The notes beneath the pieces are model-generated. The model worked only from the letters and a program-made list of their open reading frames with translations. It was not told the origin of the DNA and made no database searches. A program made the position numbers and the translations under genes. From Ophiodon elongatus (Eukaryota > Chordata > Actinopteri > Perciformes > Hexagrammidae): a stretch of DNA of 64,000 nucleotides. This document shows positions 53,465-64,000 of the stretch, in pieces. Within the stretch, counting starts at the first letter, position 1; each line of letters begins with the position of its first letter. Location: positions 260,501 through 324,500 of the forward strand of contig JACSYO010001340.1 of assembly GCA_016806645.1 (NCBI GenBank). The letters are read 5' to 3'.

Positions 53465-55181
53465 CGTGTGTGTGTGTTACCTGCATGGCTGCGTATTCCC
53501 CCTCATTGAAGCTCCTCAGAGGCGTGAGAAAGTGGATGTTAGTGCTTTGGACAAACTTCCTCTCTGCCTCGCCAAGATGCTTCTGAGCCTCTCCACACCG
53601 GAGCAATGCAGTTCCTGAACAAAGAACACACTTCCATTTATTTAAAAAAAAAGTACACACTGAAAAGTATTTACTGATGTGGACCATATTATTCAGATAA
53701 ACATTGTCCATATGTATGTATACTCACCATAGGGTGTGTTGGACCCCATCTCCAGTCCAGCCTGGATCATTTCGTCCCCCAGGACCTCGTGTGCACGAGG
53801 CCGAGGGGGGACGCTCCAATCCAGATGCTCATACAGACGGTCCTCCAGCCGCGCTCCTGTTCATCAGGGATCAGAAAGCTCAATTCAGCTTCAAGGGAAC
53901 TCTTTGAAAATCCTCTGAAAATGTATTTTGATGTGTTATATTGTTCAGGAGATGCTATTGGGCTAGTACAAATTACTTTGTAATGTCTGATGAGAACACA
54001 AACAAATACCACATAAAACAGAGTACACAGTAAGATGGGTGTCAAAAACAAGTGTCAAGATACTGCAAAGAACAATTAATAGTCAAAGCATGCCATTAAC
54101 CTGCCACTGAATAGGATACCTAACCTCCTGCGTGTAATCAATACTGTATTCTACTCAGACAAGCATTGATGCTGAATAAACATACAAGAGTATTATCTCT
54201 GGCAGCTGCATGGTCCCGCTTTACCTTACAGACCACAACCTCTTACAATTCCATTAGCCGAGGTAATTGAAGGCAAAATAATAAACATGCCTATTCATCT
54301 GGACAGGCCAATTGCAGTGAAAGCAAACAGAAGTGCATAGATGTACAGTATCTATTGTGGGAGGGCAAATAGAGATCCAATACTGGTTCCCAGGGGTAAA
54401 GAGCCGTAGTCATCATTTAGTGGTTTTACGTAGACCGGCGAGGGTGTACTTGTGTCTTCAACTGGTTGTGGGTTGGCGAAAACATGAAGGTGGTGTGCTT
54501 ATCAGAACAAAACGTTTGGCCAGTTAATAAGATACATGTACAGTCTGTATTTGTTTTTGTTTTTAAGAAGTTCATATGAATATTCATTGAAGTCACAGTA
54601 TCTGCCAACACCTCTAATTAGCATACATAAATACTGGTAGATAATTTCTCTCCAGTAAAACAGGCTTTCTGACAATATATCAGGGATGTGAGGTGTGCCT
54701 GCAGAGAATATTGTATATTTGCTAGAGGTCAGTGCAATGGATTTAATAGCTAAATAATACTAATATTGAAACAAAAATAAAGAATTATCTCACCGGAATT
54801 GGGTTGCAGTAAAACCTCAGTCTGGGAGATGATCTGGTCTGACCAGGTCTTGGTGGCGTCTGCCCGGGCAAACAGCTCCTCCAGCCCGGGGTCCAAATCC
54901 GTCTTCTCCGCATTGCCCAGACTCTCCTCCGTGAACTGGACCGGAACCACAGACCGACAGAAGGAAGATTTGTGACAGTGCTGTCATAATGCTGTCATTT
55001 AGGCGGACATTACCGCCTCCGAACAGTTTGATAACGACACACAGCAACAATAAGCGGTTTATTAACATTTAGCTAACATTAATTCTCACGTCACCCAAGA
55101 CTTTTCTCCTTCTTTTTTGTTTACCTGAACAGCCCGGTTGATGAACTGACCCGCATCCACCGCGAAACGCGTCAGATCCAT
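50123..55181 (-). CDS. Endophilin-B (SH3GLB)-like BAR protein without SH3 domain
   Basis: Ten exons join in frame to 505 residues: 55181-55125, 54935-54794, 53856-53728, 53614-53481, 53245-53153, 53020-52937, 52832-52809, 52576-52487, 52145-52045 and 50786-50123. Residues 1-19 (MDLTRFAVDAGQFINRAVQ) are the amphipathic H0 helix, and residues 20-285 the BAR domain. Matches to human SH3GLB1/2 include FTEESLGNAEKTDLD, TEVLLQPN, NFLTPLR-like HFLTPLRSF, NKRLDLDIAKTRLRKA and FDRQSEITR. BAR dimers sense and bend membranes; endophilin-B acts in autophagy and mitochondrial and Golgi membrane shaping. Human proteins are 365-395 residues and end in an SH3 domain. Here residues 286-505 are a low-complexity tail instead. 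An upstream in-frame ATG exists (55298-55296), but 55181 gives the family N-terminus. Confidence 0.85.
52809..52832 (-). CDS. 24-bp microexon of the endophilin-like gene
   Basis: Eight codons, MWAQEISQ, lie between a CAATCAG acceptor and a GTAAGTG donor. With the 84-bp exon at 52937-53020 it fills the place where long isoforms of human SH3GLB2 carry an insert ending LWNDEVDK. Leaving out either or both exons would keep the frame (24 and 84 bp), so alternative splicing is likely. That is inference from lengths and position. Confidence 0.75.
53415..53478. repeat. (GT)n microsatellite beside a splice donor
   Basis: GT units start one base from the donor of the exon at 53481-53614. A CA/CG mixed array at 53251-53299 lies just upstream of the acceptor of the next exon, so this intron of 235 bp is repeat at both ends. 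Confidence 0.95.
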
Positions 55182-55339
55182 GTCAACGTCCCAAGGTCGC
55201 GCGCTCTCTGAGTCCTCGGTGGTCCGACAGAACGTTCGCGGTCCGGCAGGATGTGACCGTTGGTTATAAAAAGCCCGGAGACCAACGGCTACAGCCAACT
55301 GACTTCGTCATGGCCTCAACGGTTAACCGCCGCTCTCTC

Positions 55340-55373
<34 letters not shown>

Positions 55374-55680
55374 GAGCCAGATTACGGTCCGTTAACGCCG
55401 ACCGGCCGAACACATGAAGGCAAAAAGACGACGCAAGTGCGAGCACCTGCGCGTGTCGTTGCCAGTTTAACCCCAATACATACTTGAGTGCTTTCCTTTA
55501 ACAAGTTGGCTGCTTTACAGTCTCGGTTTGGCGAACCGTCAGTAACGTTAACTCCAACGGCTGGTTGGCACTGGAGTAGCGTTAACGTTAACCTCCTTTT
55601 TGTCTTGGACCGTTATCTCCGTCTCCTTGTTGGGACTTTTAATTTGCGGTCGTAAGCGCTCGCTTAACCGCAGCGTGTAC
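55182..55680 (-). promoter_or_regulatory. Candidate promoter of the endophilin-like gene
   Basis: The 500 bp upstream of the start codon are richer in GC and CpG than the flanks and include a (CT)n tract at 55333-55371. GTTAACGTTAAC-type words near 55580 form a small palindrome. No TATA box is evident. Placement rests on base composition and position only. Confidence 0.4.
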
Positions 55681-56495
55681 GTCTGAATTATTTCAAATAC
55701 AGGACGTTTAACAGCAAACTTGTTAACCGTTTAAACGTGAAATGTATTGACTTTTGTGACAGTATTGAAACTGGGTGAAAAATAATGATAATCTGATAGA
55801 AAATCTCTGATATCTCTATGGTAGAAGAAGAGCGCCCCAGACATCCGGCTGTGACTTTCAGAATAAAAGCATAATCTCTACACGGGTACGCCACTCAACG
55901 TTTAAATATACGGAAAAATAAACAAGCTATTTATCTGCAAAATGCAACCTGTTTTCCCAGTGAGCAGCTCCAAATATGATCTTGCCATAATGTAACAAGA
56001 CAAAAAAAAAAAGTCACCCGTTGACGTCCTTAAAAATGGTCCATATCCAGTGCTGGTTCGGAAAGCTCCTCTTCATTCGAAACAATCATTACAATACTTC
56101 TATACTAAAGAAGTCTGAAAGAACAGCCAGGCATTGACAAAAATGAGGAAAATAATGACAAAAACTACAGTGACATTTTGAATGTCTGAACTCATGACTG
56201 AACAACAAAAAGCTTGCTCACGTAAAGAAATTCCACATCACTTACTTCGCCTACTACTCTCCTCACCCAGTCTTCTTCAGCCCCTTTAGGCTTTCAAGAG
56301 CAAAACAATTGGTGCTCCTACGAAAAAAGGTCAGCTGACTCGACCATTGAGCATGTGCAAGAGGAGGGAAACACACATACACAGAGGGGATTAAAACAAT
56401 CTGACTGCTAAAGTGTCTCAGGAGGATTACGAGATTAGAAGACACACTACTTACATACACATTTACCTACAAAGTAAAATCTGCAAACACATCTT
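55681..56495. other. Intergenic region between atr and the endophilin-like gene
   Basis: This is about 0.8 kb of AT-rich DNA with no recognisable gene or repeat. Confidence 0.65.
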
Positions 56496-56501
56496 TTTAT
56501 T
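56496..56501 (-). terminator. atr: Candidate poly(A) signal of atr
   Basis: AATAAA on the minus strand about 300 bp after the atr stop codon. The stretch between (56502-56801) would be the 3' UTR. Confidence 0.5.
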
Positions 56502-56801
56502 ACAAGAGAATGTACAGCAATGCAACAAATATCTTTTGTTTCCAGAAAACAGGAAACTTAATGATGGAAGTAGTAGAATAAACAAAGGGCATTATAAAGA
56601 GCTCTTCAGCGAACAGTTGTGAAGGTTTTTGTGTCGTTATTACAAACTTTACATGCTTAAGCATTTCTCTGTTGTTATACTTGGTTGGAGCCACCTTGGA
56701 GGGTAGTTCAGGTTGTCTTGTGTCGGCATTCGATAACAGAAAAGCATCTTAAGTTCTCTTCAAAATGCTTTCCTCTCATTTCGTAAACGTAGGCGTGTGT
56801 T

Positions 56802-56975
56802 TTACAGGTAGGGCCCCCAGCCCAGATACATCTGACAGAGCAGTTTGTCGTCTGTCGCTTCCTGTATGAGGTAGTGGACGTGTCCCTCTATGGACAGGGG
56901 TAGACCCAGCACTTTGTTCCTGCTCTTTATTACTCCCTGCAGACGCTGGTCGATGTCACACACGTGGGTTTTCGC
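56802..56975 (-). CDS. atr: atr last exon with the FATC domain
   Basis: 57 codons and a TAA stop. The exon opens AKTHVCDIDQRLQGVIKSRN and the FATC motif reads GLPLSIEGHVHYLIQEATD, then LLCQMYLGWGPYL. Human ATR ends WTPYM, so the last five residues differ at two places. FATC closes every PIKK and is needed for activity. Confidence 0.95.
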   Translation of the reverse strand, partial: AKTHVCDIDQRLQGVIKSRNKVLGLPLSIEGHVHYLIQEATDDKLLCQMYLGWGPYL

Positions 56976-58321
56976 CTGGAAGAAAAAAGAAGGGGTGAAG
57001 AGTCAAGACAAAAAACGGTGACATTTATAGGTTGTATTAGACGTGCGCGCTGCTCTAAAAGAAAAGTCCACTTTCAAAATGCACACACCTTTTCATTAAC
57101 TATCTCTCCTGTCTCATTGGCCTGAGCTTTTGAATGTCCTTTGGCTTGTTTGCTCCACTCCACCAGCGGGTCATGAAGGAAGGTCTTAAGTACACTTAAT
57201 AGGGGAAATTAAAAACAAAAATGTAAATTTGGAAACCTTTTTAAAAAACAGTAACAGAGAAAAACATTGATATTACACATATAATCATATTTAAAGGGTC
57301 AAGTATATTAGAAATCAATTGATTTAAAAATGGTCTGTATTTATTTATTCATCTGCTTGGTACATATGTCTTTTAAAAACATTATTTCTGTACTCCACTG
57401 AGACAAGGTTTTTAGGGTGTATGATCATAAAGTATTTATGTACCTCATGAGCGGTTCCCTCTGGTCTCGCATTAGTCTCAGAGTGACCTCACAGGCCTGT
57501 CTGAAGAGGCCCTCGGTGCCCATGGGCCCCATGGCGTGGACCATGTTCTGGGTCAGACGGAAGGGAACCACCTCAGGCACGTCAAACGTCTCCCCCTAGT
57601 GGAGCGGGAAAGAAGGAGCGTGGGAGAAATGAGGGGAAAGGGCAGGCAACAGAAAAAGGTTTAGTTAAAACACTATCTATGAATTCTAAATGATAATTTC
57701 TATTGACACATTTATTAATCCGTCAATAGAAATCTGTACATTCATGCAATTTATTCATCCTAATTCATTTATATTCAAAGACAATTTGAGACAAAAACAC
57801 AAACCTTGTTGAAGAGGCAGTTGAAGTCGACGTGAACACATTCCCCAGTGAAAGAGTCAAAGAGGATGTTTTCTCCGTGGCGATCTCCCAGACCCAGGAT
57901 GTAGCCCACCATGGACATCACAGCGGTGGAGCGGCAGTACGCAGAGCGACTGCTGTACCTGTAAACACAAAGAATGAGTGAGATTGCTTGGGGAAAATCG
58001 TATCTCTGTATTTAACCGCAACCTAAATCAATCAATCACCCCCCCCCCTTAAATTAATAAAGTTCAATTGAAAGGCCAGACTAAAAAGCTAAAACACAAT
58101 AAATACTTAAAAATATACATAAATAAAGCCCAATTGAAAAGCCAGACTAAATAGATAGGTTTTGAGATGCTTTTAAAAATGCCAACATTCTCTGCTGCTC
58201 TGTTACTTTAAACCCAACTGGACTCTTTTGAAATGTAAAACCATCCAAAAAGTTCTACATTTAAAAATCCAGAACTGAAAATGCTCCTTTCAAACCTGGC
58301 AAAATACACAGACACACACAG

Positions 58322-58361
<40 letters not shown>

Positions 58362-60509
58362 GACACTGCTTTTGAAAAAATAGTCCTCATAAACTGTAGC
58401 GGAGTTGCTGGTCGGGCCGTACCATGATGTGGGGTCGGGGAAGGTCCGGAGGAACCACTCATGGAATACAGGAAGGTGTCGAACACAGAGCACCTCCTTG
58501 TGGATTCGTAGCTTCTCCTCAAAAGGGGCCGTCTTCGGAAGAATAAGCTTCCTGAGCTCTTTACCTGATAAGTAGATACCTAGAACGCACATCAAAATGT
58601 GACCAAATTAAATGTTTTCACAACATTTATGAAGCGGACAGTTAGTTTATCTCTACTTTGAGGTTTTAAGTGGGAGTATACCTCTCTCTTTATACAGCTT
58701 GGTGAGAATGTGTCGAAGTCCAGCGGTGTTGTTGACCCATTCGATGATGCCGCACTCCTCATTGAGAGGAATCACAGCGTAGGTACGGATATGGAGCTCC
58801 CTCCGCCTTGACTCAGCATCTTTACGTAGGCACTACACACAGACACACACACGCAATAAATACTGCTGATTTTAGAGTGTGGTCACACATTTTACACGCA
58901 TGCAGTAAACTTAACACAGCGATACTGATTTATTAGGTACAATCTAATACGATTCATACCACAGCCCTGTCATAAATCTATTTTACAATCTATGGAGGCA
59001 TTAACTGATAACATTTTAACACCCAAGACTTAAAAAAAAAAGGTGGAATTATATTGAAGGAAAAGTAGAATGATAATGTGGATTATGAAAGGTTACAATT
59101 GTCAGAAAATGTGATCAATTTACTGTATTATTTGTGTAAAAACAATGTATATTCATAGTAAGTATGGAGGGAAATATGTGTCTGTGTAAATTTACTGTAT
59201 ATACTGATACATTTTTCTTTTCTAAGTTGATCATAGAGACATACTATGTATTTATTTATGAACTTTTTCTATAATTTCTTGTCACCGTTCAGACTGTTCA
59301 GAGTTAAGGAATTAAGGAATATGGCTGTGTGAATGGCATTGCAATGTACTGGAATGCATAATACAATATTGACGGTGTTACTTTAGATGACCACTACTTC
59401 TCCATAATATCAATACAACAAAAAATATTGTACAGTTAGTAAACAAATATCACACAAACACCTTGTTTATGAGGCAGTTGAACTCCATGAGCCTGCAGTC
59501 CTTCCTCAGGTCATCTTTGGGTTTACACATCATGGTGTAGCTCCGCCCATCTGAACCCTTCAGACTTATCTTCTTAGGCTTCTGTAAGGAGGCCAAGATC
59601 TCCACCTTCACACAAACAAACACACACACACACAGATTAGAGCTACGAGGCATCAACAGTTCAAGATGATTTCTGTGATCATAAAATCTGAATTTTCTCA
59701 GATAATGCTGCTTTATGACTCTTTGCCTGAAAATGATCTTTGTAACGGTCATCAGGCACCTTCCTACTAAAACATTTATGACAAAAATCAACATTATCTT
59801 TCCCTTTTACTTACATTGTCTTCAAAACCGTCCAGGTAAGCCCAGTGTCCGGGGAAGGCGTCGTGCTGTGTGTTTGCCCCGCCAGTAGAGGGCAGCGTAG
59901 GGATGAGGACCGACTGCAGTGGGATCAGGATCTGGCTGAAGGTCGGCTCTTCCACCAGACGTTTCAGCTGCTTGAAGTGAACGCTCATGCTGAGGGTGGT
60001 GCTGTTACCATCCACCTGAAAGAAACATTCACAGAAATATGTATTCATTGCTTCTTTTACAAGGTTTATTTGTATGTGTCCCTCTTTTACTGGCTACAGC
60101 AAGCACTCCTGTTCCTGAAGGGGATCAAGAAATGTTTATTTGATCTAATCTAATCTTGTCAACCAATAAAATGTGTTGGTCCATATTCACCTAGGAGTAT
60201 TTTATAGCGCGTGAACAACTATATTTTTATGCTGTGGCTCCACACCCCATTGAAAATCATTATGAAACAATGCATGTATCAAATGAATCGTACCTTAGGG
60301 TGCCATGCAATGCAGAAAACCATGGTATGAAAGTAATATGATGAAATTAAGCTATATAATAATTACACATTTGTCATTTTGAGGTTAAAAAAAAAGAAGC
60401 TTTTTAAGATTAAGACTCGACAAACTATAGTTTACATAATCTTCATAAGATTGCCAGTTTGGAAGTGAACTTTCTATTAAATTTTATGTAACATAATTTG
60501 AATGTATGA

Positions 60510-60605
<96 letters not shown>

Positions 60606-62402
60606 CGGCTTGTTGCAGAGCTCCAGCAGCTTGTCAGTCAACCTGTTGGCATCTCCAATGAATTTCTCCAGAGACTGTTTGAGACTAATTGCTTTCTTAA
60701 GGATCTGATTACAGCGGTTCATCCGCATGGGGTAGGAAGACTGAAAGAAAGAAATAAAAACACACACAGTCGGGAGTGAATGTGAGGTTATTACAGAAGC
60801 AATTAGTAGATCTGTGAGTTAATTCAGGTATTAAAACATCTGGTCAATCAATCCCACAATAAGTATCAATCAAGGATTTGTAATGAAAGCAAAGGGAACT
60901 CAACTGTTAAATGACAACAATTATAAAATTATTTATATAAAAGAAAAAAAAAAAACACAAAAGTCAGAGTTCACACATTGTGTCATACACACAGTATAAA
61001 GTATACACTTCTAGTAGATGGTGGATGTGCAGATATTCAGTGTTTAGGACTTCTTGACCATGCCTCGGGAAATTTAACTGCAGGGATTCAGCACACAAGT
61101 TCCTGATTGTTACCAAGGCAACACACACACACACACAGACACACGCACACACACACACCTTGGAGACAGCGGCCATCAGCCACATAGCCTGTTGGGGGTA
61201 CGCCAGGAAGACTTTGGCCACGATGGTCATGAGGACGGTGAAGACCTCGTCGCTGGAATGGCACACCCTGGAGATGAGCTGGGAGAAGGCGGTCAGGAAC
61301 TGGTACGGCGCCAAGTTGGCACAGTGCTCGCTCACCACCGTGTTGATTTTCCCCAGCTCCTGTCGCATCTGTCTGTCTGCTCGCCCCGCTGTGGTGGAGG
61401 GATGTGTGGATCGGGTTTGAATGCGTTTACATATTTCTTTCTGTCTTTGTAAGTAAATAGGCATAAAGTGGTGGAACTGCTAGTGGGTAGGACAGACACA
61501 GGAAGTATCTCATTGACCCTGTGTGTATTTTTATTTAACGCTTACACCTACCTTTCTCACACTCGCACACTTTGGCTCCAAAATCCAGCCAGAGAGACAG
61601 CATGCGAGGCATGGCCTGGTAGATGTACTGGTTTCCAAACTGCAAGGCTCTGGGAGGGAGACGACCCCAAATAAATGCATGATAAAGAAACCAATGAGTC
61701 TATGGTGGAGTAAAGACACTTTGATCATAGACTGAAGGGCTGGGTATCGGCAGTAAGAACAGTAACTTACTTTCCAAAATATGTGACAATATATCGGATG
61801 AGGTTCCCTTGTTTCTCCAGCTTGTTGTCAGTCACCATTGGCATCACTTTGTCGTAATACTTAGCGAGGTAGAAGTTTCCGTCCTCCCACTCAGGCAGAA
61901 GGTTGGTCACATCCTAAGAAACGCAGAAAACACACTTTAAAGCAGGGCTGCAACTAACATTTTATTGCTTAATTTGCCTATTTTATTATTTAATCAATTA
62001 ATTGGTCTACAAAATCGTGATTGCATGTTTACAACTTTTTTTTTTTAAAAAGATACCTGAGAAAATGCATATTGAAACTAATGAATACCAATGATGTCCA
62101 GTTTGTAAATGTGTTTATATTATTTTCGTTTAATCAAGGCCTTTGACTTTCTGCTGTGGTTCACCCCCTCTAACAATATCATGGCTGTTACCTTGTATGC
62201 CTTCATGATGGCATTGGACTCAAAGTTGGCCGTCTCCTCCATGAAGCGTCCCACCAGCAGCATGGCTTTGCTTTTGGTCTGGAGGCTGCGAGGGTCCGTC
62301 AGTGACTGATCCTCGGGGAAACACTGGGCCACGCCCTTCTGCAGGACGATCAGGGCCTCGTGCACATCGCCCTGACGACACACCAAGATTGAATTAATGT
62401 TG

Positions 62403-62436
<34 letters not shown>

Positions 62437-63974
62437 ACTTCGTGTATTAAAAAAACAACTGAATTGTGAATAAGAAAGCACATATGCTAGAAGTTGGTTC
62501 GTTATTAATGAGTTTTAGTTGTAAAGCAGGTGCGAAACAGGGTCAGCTTTACACAGGAAATACTGATTGTGTATTTTAGACAAAGAGGTGCAAACTGTGT
62601 TAAACGGGTTGGTTCTACCTTGGTCCAAAGCCACTTGGCCTTCTCTGTGACCAGCTCGGCCAGGTGTGTGTTCTCTGCGTTCAGGAGTGCATTGAAGGCC
62701 GTCTGGTGGTGTCCTGCCTTTCTGGCAACGCGGGCACTTTGCAGCCAGCACTCCCCAACCAGCTCGCTGCTCATTGGCCTGCAGAGAAAACACAAGGCCC
62801 GATTGGTGACGTGGCCTGAACTTGTTCAATTGACACCGATTTTTCTTCAGGTTTGCATCTCAGTCAGGCGCTAAGACGGCCGGGATGCCGGCTCCTAAAG
62901 AGGTTGGCGTAGATGCGACAATAGCATCAGTTATATCAGAAACGGGGAGTTTTCTTCATTGAAAGAAGAGCAAAGAACGACACTGAAGGCTTTTTAAGAA
63001 ATGGAAAAGATGTTTTCGCTCTCCTCCCGACTCGTTTCTGCAAGAGTTTGATTGACAGATGGTTCGTCCAATCACCTGCCATTGTTTTTGAACGTGCCTG
63101 CCCAATGACGGCTTCTCAAACGGTTTTGTGTAAACAAACCATCTGGCTGGTCAGGTAAGATGATCGCATTCTCACGGATTTCAAGGCACGACAATGTGCC
63201 CATGAGTTATTCAGGTTAAATAACAAATAACTACGAAATAAATACTGTGAAGATGCTGGTCCAGAGCCACACTGATAACACAAATTCTTCTACATTCTTA
63301 CTGCGGTCCCAGGCTGAGCAGGGCACGGCGGAGGGCCAGGACCGGCTCCTTGGCCCTGAAGGAATTCTGGGTCATCTCCAGTCGATCCGACCAATGAGGA
63401 GGCAGATGACTGAGGCTGGGGGCGGAGCATTCCCTCTGTGTCTGCAGCTCAGTAAAACTGTGCTCCAACTCGCTGAGCATGTGGAGCCTAACCAGAGACA
63501 CACAAGTTATTGATACAGACAACCAGGAAAAATAATAATTACATGCAAAATGTAGCTGATTCCAAGAATACATTGACACACACACAGACCTGACAATGTA
63601 CTCATATCCTCTCTGGTAGGTGCCACACTCATAACTGGCTGCAGACAGAGGGACGACCTGTTCCTTCCTCACCAACTTCAGCTTCTCATAGAAAGTCTCG
63701 GCATCCTGCTTCTTAGCTGACAGCAGTAACTGGCCGAGCCGGACACCCCAGGTATTGGACTGGCGGTCTGGAGACACAATGGTAGTGCAAAACTTAGTCA
63801 TTAACTTTTATGTTTCACTAGATATATCACTGGACAGTTCAATATGTTGCAGCTTTCATGGATCATCTGTGTGTTTTATTACCTGAACTCAAATAATCTT
63901 CCAGCAGGTCCCATTTTCCGAGCTTCCAGGCCGCCTCCACTCTGTAGGTGTTCAGCTCCGACTTCCACTGGTGC
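56802..63974 (-). CDS. atr: Serine/threonine kinase ATR, C-terminal third (17 exons)
   Basis: ATR is the apical kinase of the replication-stress checkpoint. With ATRIP it binds RPA-coated single-stranded DNA and phosphorylates CHK1. Exons, 5' to 3': 63974-63883, 63767-63590, 63487-63302, 62778-62619, 62371-62192, 61913-61771, 61649-61552, 61388-61159, 60740-60606, 60015-59815, 59605-59462, 58832-58682, 58579-58423, 57958-57805, 57595-57444, 57194-57089 and 56975-56802. All have GT-AG ends and phases that agree, giving about 879 residues and a stop. The protein matches human ATR from NTYRVEAAWKL through LAPYQFLTAFSQLISR to GLGDRHGENILFDS and the FATC end. The acceptor of the first listed exon (near 63974) is weak and its limit uncertain. 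Earlier exons lie beyond the right edge. Confidence 0.97.
57089..60015 (-). CDS. atr: atr exons for the PI3K-like kinase domain
   Basis: Seven exons form the catalytic domain. The exon at 59462-59605 holds KKISLKGSDG and MMCKPKDDLRKD, whose Lys is the ATP-binding residue. The exon at 58423-58579 ends FHEWFLRTFPDPTSW. The exon at 57805-57958 carries both catalytic motifs: GLGDRHGENI (the Asp and Asn of the catalytic loop) and HVDFNCLF, where DFN replaces the usual DFG, as is normal for ATR. The exon at 57444-57595 starts GETFDVPEVVPFRLTQNMV. Every key residue is present, so the kinase should be active. Confidence 0.95.
58056..58160. repeat. Imperfect tandem duplication in an atr intron
   Basis: AATAAAGTTCAATTGAAAGG with CCAGACTAAAAAGCT is repeated about 66 bp later as AATAAAGCCCAATTGAAAAG with CCAGACTAAATAGAT. 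It looks like part of an older interspersed repeat. Confidence 0.6.
58310..58357. repeat. (CA)n-(TA)n microsatellite in an atr intron
   Basis: CACA units followed by about 16 TA units, 66 bp from the end of the exon at 58423-58579. Confidence 0.95.
58833..59461 (-). other. atr: Long atr intron without other features
   Basis: 629 bp, AT-rich, GT-AG ends. Nothing else is recognisable. Confidence 0.8.
60070..60165. mobile_element. LINE- or SINE-like tail fragment in an atr intron
   Basis: CTGGCTACAGCAAGCACTCC, then CTGAAGGGGATCAAGAAATG and ATCTAATCTAATCTT resemble the 3' tail of a fish retroposon that ends GGGGATCAATAAAG plus ATCT repeats. Confidence 0.4.
60510..60603. repeat. (TG)n array of 47 units abutting an atr splice donor
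   Basis: The array ends two bases from the donor of the exon at 60606-60740, so on the transcribed strand the intron starts GTACACACAC and continues as CA repeats for 94 bp. Confidence 0.97.
60606..63974 (-). CDS. atr: atr exons for the FAT region
   Basis: Nine exons encode the later part of the FAT domain and the link to the kinase. This is a stack of helical repeats that cradles the kinase and carries contacts for activators. Conserved blocks include RKEQVVPLSAAS and QRGYEYIVR (63590-63767), ARKAGHHQTAFNALLNAE (62619-62778), GRFMEETANFESNAIMKAYK (62192-62371), NLIRYIVTYFGK (61771-61913), YQAMPRMLSLWLDFGAK (61552-61649) and YPQQAMWLMAAVSK (61159-61388). The exon at 63302-63487 has a divergent segment (TELQTQRECSAPS) where vertebrate ATR proteins vary. 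Confidence 0.93.
61118..61158. repeat. (CA)n repeat forming an atr splice donor
   Basis: The repeat runs up to the edge of the exon at 61159-61388. On the minus strand the donor itself is GTGTGTGTG. Confidence 0.95.
61945..62045 (+). repeat. Fragment of the GGGCTGCAACTAA teleost MITE in an atr intron
   Basis: It starts CAGGGCTGCAACTAACATTT and continues with TTAATCAATTAATTGGTCTA, close to a common fish repeat. The right part has decayed into a T run. Confidence 0.6.
62403..62434. repeat. (GT)n microsatellite in an atr intron
   Basis: About 15 GT units, 32 bp before the acceptor of the exon at 62192-62371 as transcribed. Confidence 0.95.
62779..63301 (-). other. atr: atr intron, 523 bp, no other features
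   Basis: A unique-looking intron with canonical GTAAGAATG donor and CTCTGCAG acceptor. No repeat or gene was recognised. Confidence 0.8.
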
Positions 63975-64000
63975 CTTAATATGTGCATACATAGCTATAT

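Noticed and set aside
55182..55298. In-frame upstream ATG extending the endophilin-like protein by 39 residues
   Set aside because: The extension has no family counterpart, while the ATG at 55181 gives the expected H0 helix at once, so the upstream part is taken as 5' UTR.
59794..60048. Reading through atr exon ends into introns as longer coding regions
   Set aside because: The apparent extensions stop matching ATR exactly at GT or AG splice signals whose phases fit the neighbouring exons.

Overview
This is a window of vertebrate nuclear DNA, almost certainly from a teleost fish. The genes are split by GT-AG introns and match vertebrate proteins residue by residue. The non-coding DNA is crowded with long (CA)n, (CT)n and (TA)n microsatellites and with non-autonomous DNA transposons of types common in fish. 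Nothing points to bacteria: there are no operons, ribosome binding sites or CRISPR arrays.

Layout. (1) 32-602, minus strand: the first two coding exons of the cohesin subunit gene stag1. A first intron of about 27 kb follows, holding repeats and mobile elements only, and ends at a GC-rich candidate promoter near 28.2-28.6 kb. (2) 28.6-36.1 kb: an intergenic stretch with decayed repeats. (3) 36.1-41.1 kb, plus strand: slc35g2, a ten-helix EamA-type transporter whose whole coding sequence lies in one exon (39573-40928), with a likely 5' UTR exon ending at 36461. (4) 43262-44930, minus strand: a two-exon gene for a 262-residue secreted protein that matches the N-terminal region of long pentraxin PTX3 but stops before any pentraxin domain. 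(5) 44.9-50.1 kb: intergenic DNA with a decayed LINE reverse transcriptase. (6) 50123-55181, minus strand: a ten-exon endophilin-B (SH3GLB) relative in which a 220-residue Ser/Thr/Asn-rich tail takes the place of the SH3 domain. (7) 56802-63974, minus strand: the last 17 exons of the DNA-damage kinase gene atr, about 879 residues, covering most of the FAT region, the PI3K-like kinase domain and FATC. All 17 join in frame. The gene continues past the right edge.

In human, STAG1 and SLC35G2 are also head-to-head neighbours on 3q, and ATR and PTX3 lie on the same arm, so the window keeps an old linkage group. The genes do not form one pathway. STAG1 (cohesin) and ATR (checkpoint kinase) both protect chromosomes. 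SLC35G2 is an orphan transporter. The endophilin-like protein should bend membranes. The PTX3-like protein should be secreted.

The least expected content is the pair of neighbouring genes that have each lost, or never had, the C-terminal domain that usually defines the family: pentraxin in one, SH3 in the other. Gene calls rest on translation and remembered family sequence. Repeat family names are approximate because no database search was possible.
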